From JAUSIK01 sp964362915 (lineage in GTDB: Archaea > Nanobdellota > Nanobdellia > Pacearchaeales > GW2011-AR1): a DNA stretch of 7,425 nt. The DNA is taken from assembly GCA_964362915.1 (NCBI GenBank), contig CAYIGH010000043.1:1-7425 (forward strand). The letters are read 5' to 3'. Below, piece after piece: positions 5,179 to 7,425 of this stretch. The notes under the pieces were generated by a model. The model did no database searches. It was given only the letters and a program-made list of their open reading frames with translations, and had not been told where the DNA came from. The position numbers and the translations under genes were made by a program. Numbering within the stretch: position 1 is the first letter of the stretch; the number at the start of each line of letters is the position of its first letter.

Positions 5179-6203
5179 GGAAATTGATTACATTAACTAT
5201 TATTGGTTTTGTGTTGGTTAGTTTTTTAGTTGTTAATGTGTATGCTGACTCTAAAAACAGAGATTCTGTTAGAAAAAGTCCTGGAGATTCTTCAAATGAA
5301 GAAGATAATGAAGATATAAAGGAAAGAATAGACGATGGGGGGGAATTAAAAAGAAAAATAGAGAATAAAGAGGGGGAGATTAGAGAGAGAATTGAGAGTA
5401 AGGATGCTTTGTTAAAGATTAGAAAGGAGTTTAGAGAAAAGATAAAAGAAAGAGATGGTGAGATTGAGATTGAGGGCAGGATAAAGATAAAAATAAAGGA
5501 ATTAGATAAAGAAGGAGAAAGAAAAGAAATTATTGCAGGCAGGATTAATGCAAAGACTGGATTAAATTTAACTGCTGAGGATATTGGAAATGGCACAAGA
5601 TTAAGGGCAATTCTTTCTAATGGAAGATTTGCAGATGTAAAAATTATGCCTAATAAGGCGGCTGCTGTTGCTTTGGAAAGATTGAGGGCAAAGTGTGCAG
5701 AAAGAAATTGCACTATTGAATTAAAGGAAGTTGGAATTGGCAATAAAACTAGATTGGCTTATGTATTAGAGACTGATAAAGAGTCAAGAATTCTGTTTAT
5801 ATTTAAGAAGAAAATAAAAGTGAAAGCAGAAATTGATGCTGAGACTGGCGAGATTATCTTAATTAAAAAGCCTTGGTGGGCATTCTTGGCAAAAGAGAAG
5901 CATGAAAGAGAGGAATTTGAAGAAAATGATAACGAGAGGAATGAAACAGAAGGGAGAGAGAAAGTTACTTTATGCCATGTTCCTCCTGGAGATGAAGAAA
6001 ATGCCCATACGATTACAGTTGGGGAGTCTGCTGTTAGAGCACATTTAGCGCATGGAGATTATCTTGGAGAATGTGAGAGGGCGGCGGGGAACGAGACAGA
6101 ACCAGGAAATGAAACTACTCCTGGGAATCAGACAGCAAATAATACGCAAAATAGTTTTAGTGTTCAGATAGTAGAAGGAATTGGAGTTAGCAGCCAGGCC
6201 TAA
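5175..6203 (+). CDS. Secreted, sequon-rich charged protein with LCHVPPG module
   Basis: The 342-residue product has a signal peptide (hydrophobic 4-21, then VYADS) and a mature region in four parts. Residues 36-120 are a highly charged, probably coiled-coil stretch of Lys, Arg and Glu. Residues 121-236 look like a globular domain, with C174 and C179 and a PepSY-like strand AEIDAETGEIILIKKPWWAF (218-237). Residues 264-300 form the recurrent secreted-protein module beginning VTLCHVPPG and ending AHLAHGDYLGEC, with C267, C300 and four His (268, 278, 290, 293) that could bind metal. The tail 304-342 carries GNET-type repeats. Nine N-X-S/T sequons are present, four of them in the tail, which fits heavy glycosylation on the cell surface. 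The start ATG overlaps the mini-protein stop. A third G7 tract at 5337-5343 lies early in the mature part. The function is unknown; an envelope or adhesion role is inference. Confidence 0.8.
   Translation: MRKLITLTIIGFVLVSFLVVNVYADSKNRDSVRKSPGDSSNEEDNEDIKERIDDGGELKRKIENKEGEIRERIESKDALLKIRKEFREKIKERDGEIEIEGRIKIKIKELDKEGERKEIIAGRINAKTGLNLTAEDIGNGTRLRAILSNGRFADVKIMPNKAAAVALERLRAKCAERNCTIELKEVGIGNKTRLAYVLETDKESRILFIFKKKIKVKAEIDAETGEIILIKKPWWAFLAKEKHEREEFEENDNERNETEGREKVTLCHVPPGDEENAHTITVGESAVRAHLAHGDYLGECERAAGNETEPGNETTPGNQTANNTQNSFSVQIVEGIGVSSQA
5337..5343 (+). repeat. G7 homopolymer tract 3
   Basis: Seven consecutive G encode Gly55-Gly56 of the 342-residue secreted protein. With six G the frame reads a TAA two codons later; with eight it reads TAA after about eight codons. 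Either slip would therefore switch the protein off almost completely. Confidence 0.7.
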
Positions 6204-6212
6204 TAATTAATT

Positions 6213-6455
6213 TTATTCAGCTGCTTCCAAACTATCCTCATCCAAAGGAACATAGGCAACTGTATTGCCTTTTTTGTCTAGAATTTCTACATGATACTGG
6301 CCATTTGGAAGGATTATGTTTATTTTTCCTAACATGCCCTTTGTTATCTTGGGCTGGTTTTCTAGATCTTCAGATTCATTATGGTATTCTACATATTCTG
6401 GATTAGGATTAACTAAAATTTTTACTTTTTGATGTCTTTTAAATTTGGTTTGCAT
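6213..6455 (-). CDS. Small conserved-looking beta-rich protein, possibly SH3/KOW-like
   Basis: The product has 80 residues, no signal peptide and no cysteine. It begins with a basic strand (FKRHQKVKILVNPNPEYVEY), has an acidic loop (NESEDLENQ), then a Gly-turn strand pair (KGMLGKINIILPNGQYHVEIL) and ends with VAYVPLDEDSLEAAE. The alternation of strands and tight turns suggests a small barrel of SH3 or KOW type, but I do not recognise a named family. The ATG is set by GGAGG at 6463-6467, seven bases upstream, the usual archaeal Shine-Dalgarno distance. The gene converges on the secreted-protein operon with nine bases between the stops. A nucleic-acid or ribosome-related role is possible and unproven. 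Confidence 0.75.
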   Translation of the reverse strand: MQTKFKRHQKVKILVNPNPEYVEYHNESEDLENQPKITKGMLGKINIILPNGQYHVEILDKKGNTVAYVPLDEDSLEAAE

Positions 6456-6462
6456 TATTTAA

Positions 6463-6467
6463 CCTCC
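6463..6467 (-). promoter_or_regulatory. Shine-Dalgarno site deciding the start of the 80-residue protein
   Basis: GGAGG on the minus strand is seven bases before the ATG at 6455 and complementary to the CCUCC end of archaeal 16S rRNA. It shows this transcript has a leader, unlike the leaderless genes elsewhere in the window. Confidence 0.8.
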
Positions 6468-6503
6468 AGCGGGTTCTTAGGACTCTAGCAACCAAGATAT
6501 TTC

Positions 6504-6511
6504 TATTTATA
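6504..6511 (-). promoter_or_regulatory. TATA box for the 80-residue protein gene
   Basis: TATAAATA on the minus strand predicts transcription from about 6481, which gives a leader of about 25 bases that carries the GGAGG site. This agrees with an SD-led, non-leaderless message. Confidence 0.5.
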
Positions 6512-6528
6512 TTAGTTTTGCTTAGAGA

Positions 6529-6569
6529 ATAAAAAGGAAAGAAAAAGGAAAAATAAATTAAATTTTTAT
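6529..6569 (-). terminator. T-rich transcription terminator after the Cys-rich membrane protein
   Basis: Directly after the stop codon at 6570 the minus strand runs through several T tracts (four or five T each, separated by A or CC) with no hairpin. Oligo-T tracts alone end transcription by archaeal RNA polymerase. The 114-base gap 6456-6569 therefore holds this terminator and the promoter of the next gene, so the two minus-strand genes are probably separate units. Confidence 0.55.
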
Positions 6570-7205
6570 TTAGACGCATCTGCCGCTACTGCATGTTTTG
6601 TTAAGTCCGCAATATATAGAATTATTCTTTGCATTTGTTCCACTGCAATAGAATTCTGTCACGAATGTAGCTGTAAAACAGGAATCTGTATTGCTATAGA
6701 ATACATTGCTCTTATATCCGCTTACTGTTCCAGTTACAGTTGTCACATTGCCGCCATCTGTATCGCTACATGAATCTGGTTGTGTGCAACCTTCGTTTGT
6801 GAGCCCATCGCAGTCATTATCAATGCTATCTGTACAAACTTCTGTTGAAGGAGTTCCTGGTGTACATGAAACCTGATCATTTACACAGGTAGATGTTCTT
6901 TGACAAGCTCCAACTCCGCACGTTGTAGAGCCCACGACACAACTGGCTTCAGTATTATCTGAAGAATTTGAACATCCTGAATCGCCTTTAACTGAGTCAT
7001 CAAAGCACCGTTTTCCTAATGTTCTGCTGTAATCACAACGTCCATCACCGTCATTATCAACTCTATCACTGCATTGTGTTGTTGGAGACAAAGAAGGTGA
7101 ATTCTGTAAATTCTTTGTTAGAACTATGCCTCCTATAACCAGAAAGACAATAATGACAACTATAGTTAGTAAGGTTTTATTAGACATCTTAGCACTTTTA
7201 TTCAT
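6570..7205 (-). CDS. Membrane-anchored Cys-rich protein with two MopE-like DNDxDG repeats
   Basis: The 211-residue product has one N-terminal membrane segment (about 11-30, TLLTIVVIIVFLVIGGIVLT) with the rest outside. The outer part has 18 cysteines, no doubt largely disulfide-bonded. Two Asp-rich calcium-type motifs are visible: CSDRVDNDGDG at 45-55 and CTDSIDNDCDG at 124-134, the second inside a block (CGVGACQRTSTC to NEGC, 96-140) typical of MopE-type putative metal-binding repeats. Residues 146-210 are a different Cys/Gly/Thr module starting SCSDTDGGN and ending CSSGRCV, of a kind common in secreted archaeal proteins. The start is the ATG at 7205, eight bases after GGAGG (7214-7218); a GTG at 7214 overlaps that site and is rejected. 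Several NXS/T sequons suggest glycosylation. A surface calcium-binding or adhesive role is inferred; MopE itself binds copper. Confidence 0.82.
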   Translation of the reverse strand: MNKSAKMSNKTLLTIVVIIVFLVIGGIVLTKNLQNSPSLSPTTQCSDRVDNDGDGRCDYSRTLGKRCFDDSVKGDSGCSNSSDNTEASCVVGSTTCGVGACQRTSTCVNDQVSCTPGTPSTEVCTDSIDNDCDGLTNEGCTQPDSCSDTDGGNVTTVTGTVSGYKSNVFYSNTDSCFTATFVTEFYCSGTNAKNNSIYCGLNKTCSSGRCV

Positions 7206-7213
7206 ATCTTTCA

Positions 7214-7218
7214 CCTCC
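7214..7218 (-). promoter_or_regulatory. Shine-Dalgarno site deciding the start of the Cys-rich membrane protein
   Basis: AAGGAGGTGA on the minus strand has its GGAGG core eight bases before the ATG at 7205. The in-frame GTG at 7214 is part of the site itself and so cannot be the start. Confidence 0.85.
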
Positions 7219-7258
7219 TTTCAGTTCAATAATATTATAATCAATAAGAGAATTTTGA

Positions 7259-7272
7259 GATATATATATATC
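7259..7272 (-). promoter_or_regulatory. Probable TATA box for the Cys-rich membrane protein gene
   Basis: An alternating TA run lies in the 86-base gap upstream of the gene. Transcription would start near 7240 and give a leader of about 35 bases with the GGAGG site. A nearer A/T element (TTATAATAT near 7233-7241) would place the start inside the ribosome site and is less likely. Confidence 0.4.
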
Positions 7273-7291
7273 GTTTTAGAAATTCTTTCTT

Positions 7292-7425
7292 CTATTGGAT
7301 TTTTTGCCTTTTATTGTAGTGTAGTTGTTCATTCAAAAATTTCTTGCAAATATCAATAAGGACAGGTTTTATTTTATCTTTAAACTCTTCAAATTTTTTA
7401 TTATCATATTCCAATATTGTAAGTT
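7292..7425 (-). CDS. Possible C-terminal end of a gene entering from the right edge
   Basis: On the minus strand one frame is open from the window edge (first full codon at 7423) for 43 codons to a TAG at 7292-7294. The peptide looks like a charged amphipathic helix region (EYDNKKFEEFKDKIKP, then LIDICKKFLNEQLHY) with a basic end. It has the same orientation as the downstream membrane-protein gene and stops before that gene's promoter, as a real upstream gene would. The other two minus frames close early. The piece is too short to name, and an open frame of this length could occur by chance. Confidence 0.4.
   Translation of the reverse strand, partial: LTILEYDNKKFEEFKDKIKPVLIDICKKFLNEQLHYNKRQKIQ

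Noticed and set aside
5138..5743. Long open frame on the minus strand (about 200 codons)
   Set aside because: It lies antisense to the signal-peptide protein at 5175-6203, has a Ser/Leu/Phe/Ile-rich composition typical of the complement of Lys/Glu-rich coding DNA, and has no promoter or ribosome site.
7206..7214. GTG start at 7214 for the Cys-rich membrane protein
   Set aside because: The GTG is part of the AAGGAGGTGA ribosome site; the ATG at 7205 has ideal spacing.
7126..7359. Open plus-strand frame of 77 codons
   Set aside because: It starts inside the antisense of the membrane segment of the Cys-rich protein, has no ribosome site, and crosses that gene's promoter.
1..7425. tRNA, rRNA, CRISPR array, riboswitch, or replication origin
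   Set aside because: No cloverleaf-like GC-rich stretch, regularly spaced repeat array, or conserved RNA motif was seen on reading both strands.

Overview
The window looks like a piece of an AT-rich archaeal genome, most likely a DPANN-type lineage such as Pacearchaeota or Woesearchaeota. The signs are TATA boxes centred about 25 bases upstream of start codons (leaderless transcripts), strong GGAGG ribosome sites on other genes, very short intergenic spaces, a single-domain YrdC protein, a DUF2080/AbrB-like domain fused to a nucleotidyltransferase, and several signal-peptide proteins with archaeal-style N-glycosylation sequons. The lineage is inferred from these features, not from a marker gene.

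Left part (1-2426, plus strand): a 5'-truncated IscS/NifS cysteine desulfurase overlaps (ATGA) a TsaC/YrdC threonylcarbamoyl-AMP synthase. Both families supply tRNA modification chemistry. A separately promoted DipZ-like thioredoxin with a C-terminal CBM-like domain follows.

Middle part (2431-3887, minus strand): a cassette of three reading frames bounded by a perfect 14-base inverted repeat. In transcription order it holds a 64-residue Lys/Glu-rich protein, a fusion of an AbrB-like DNA-binding domain with an MNT-type nucleotidyltransferase and a helical tail, and an SgcJ/EcaC-like NTF2-fold gene broken by an internal deletion. The first two genes overlap by one base (TAATG). They share a leaderless promoter with a tandem 10-base repeat between the TATA box and the start codon. 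This is the best candidate here for an undescribed toxin-antitoxin-like or mobile module.

Right-centre part (3932-6203, plus strand): a tightly packed four-gene operon for exported or membrane proteins. It encodes a helical secreted protein, a single-pass membrane protein, a previously easy-to-miss 27-residue extremely basic peptide, and a charged, Asn-glycosylation-rich secreted protein with an LCHVPPG module. Three G7 tracts lie within about 400 bases of this operon. Any one-base slip in them truncates or scrambles the protein, which suggests phase variation of a surface system.

Right part (6213-7425, minus strand): an 80-residue conserved-looking small protein, a membrane-anchored Cys-rich protein with two MopE-like DNDxDG repeats, and the possible C-terminal end of one more gene running off the window. 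No rRNA, tRNA, CRISPR array or complete insertion sequence was seen.
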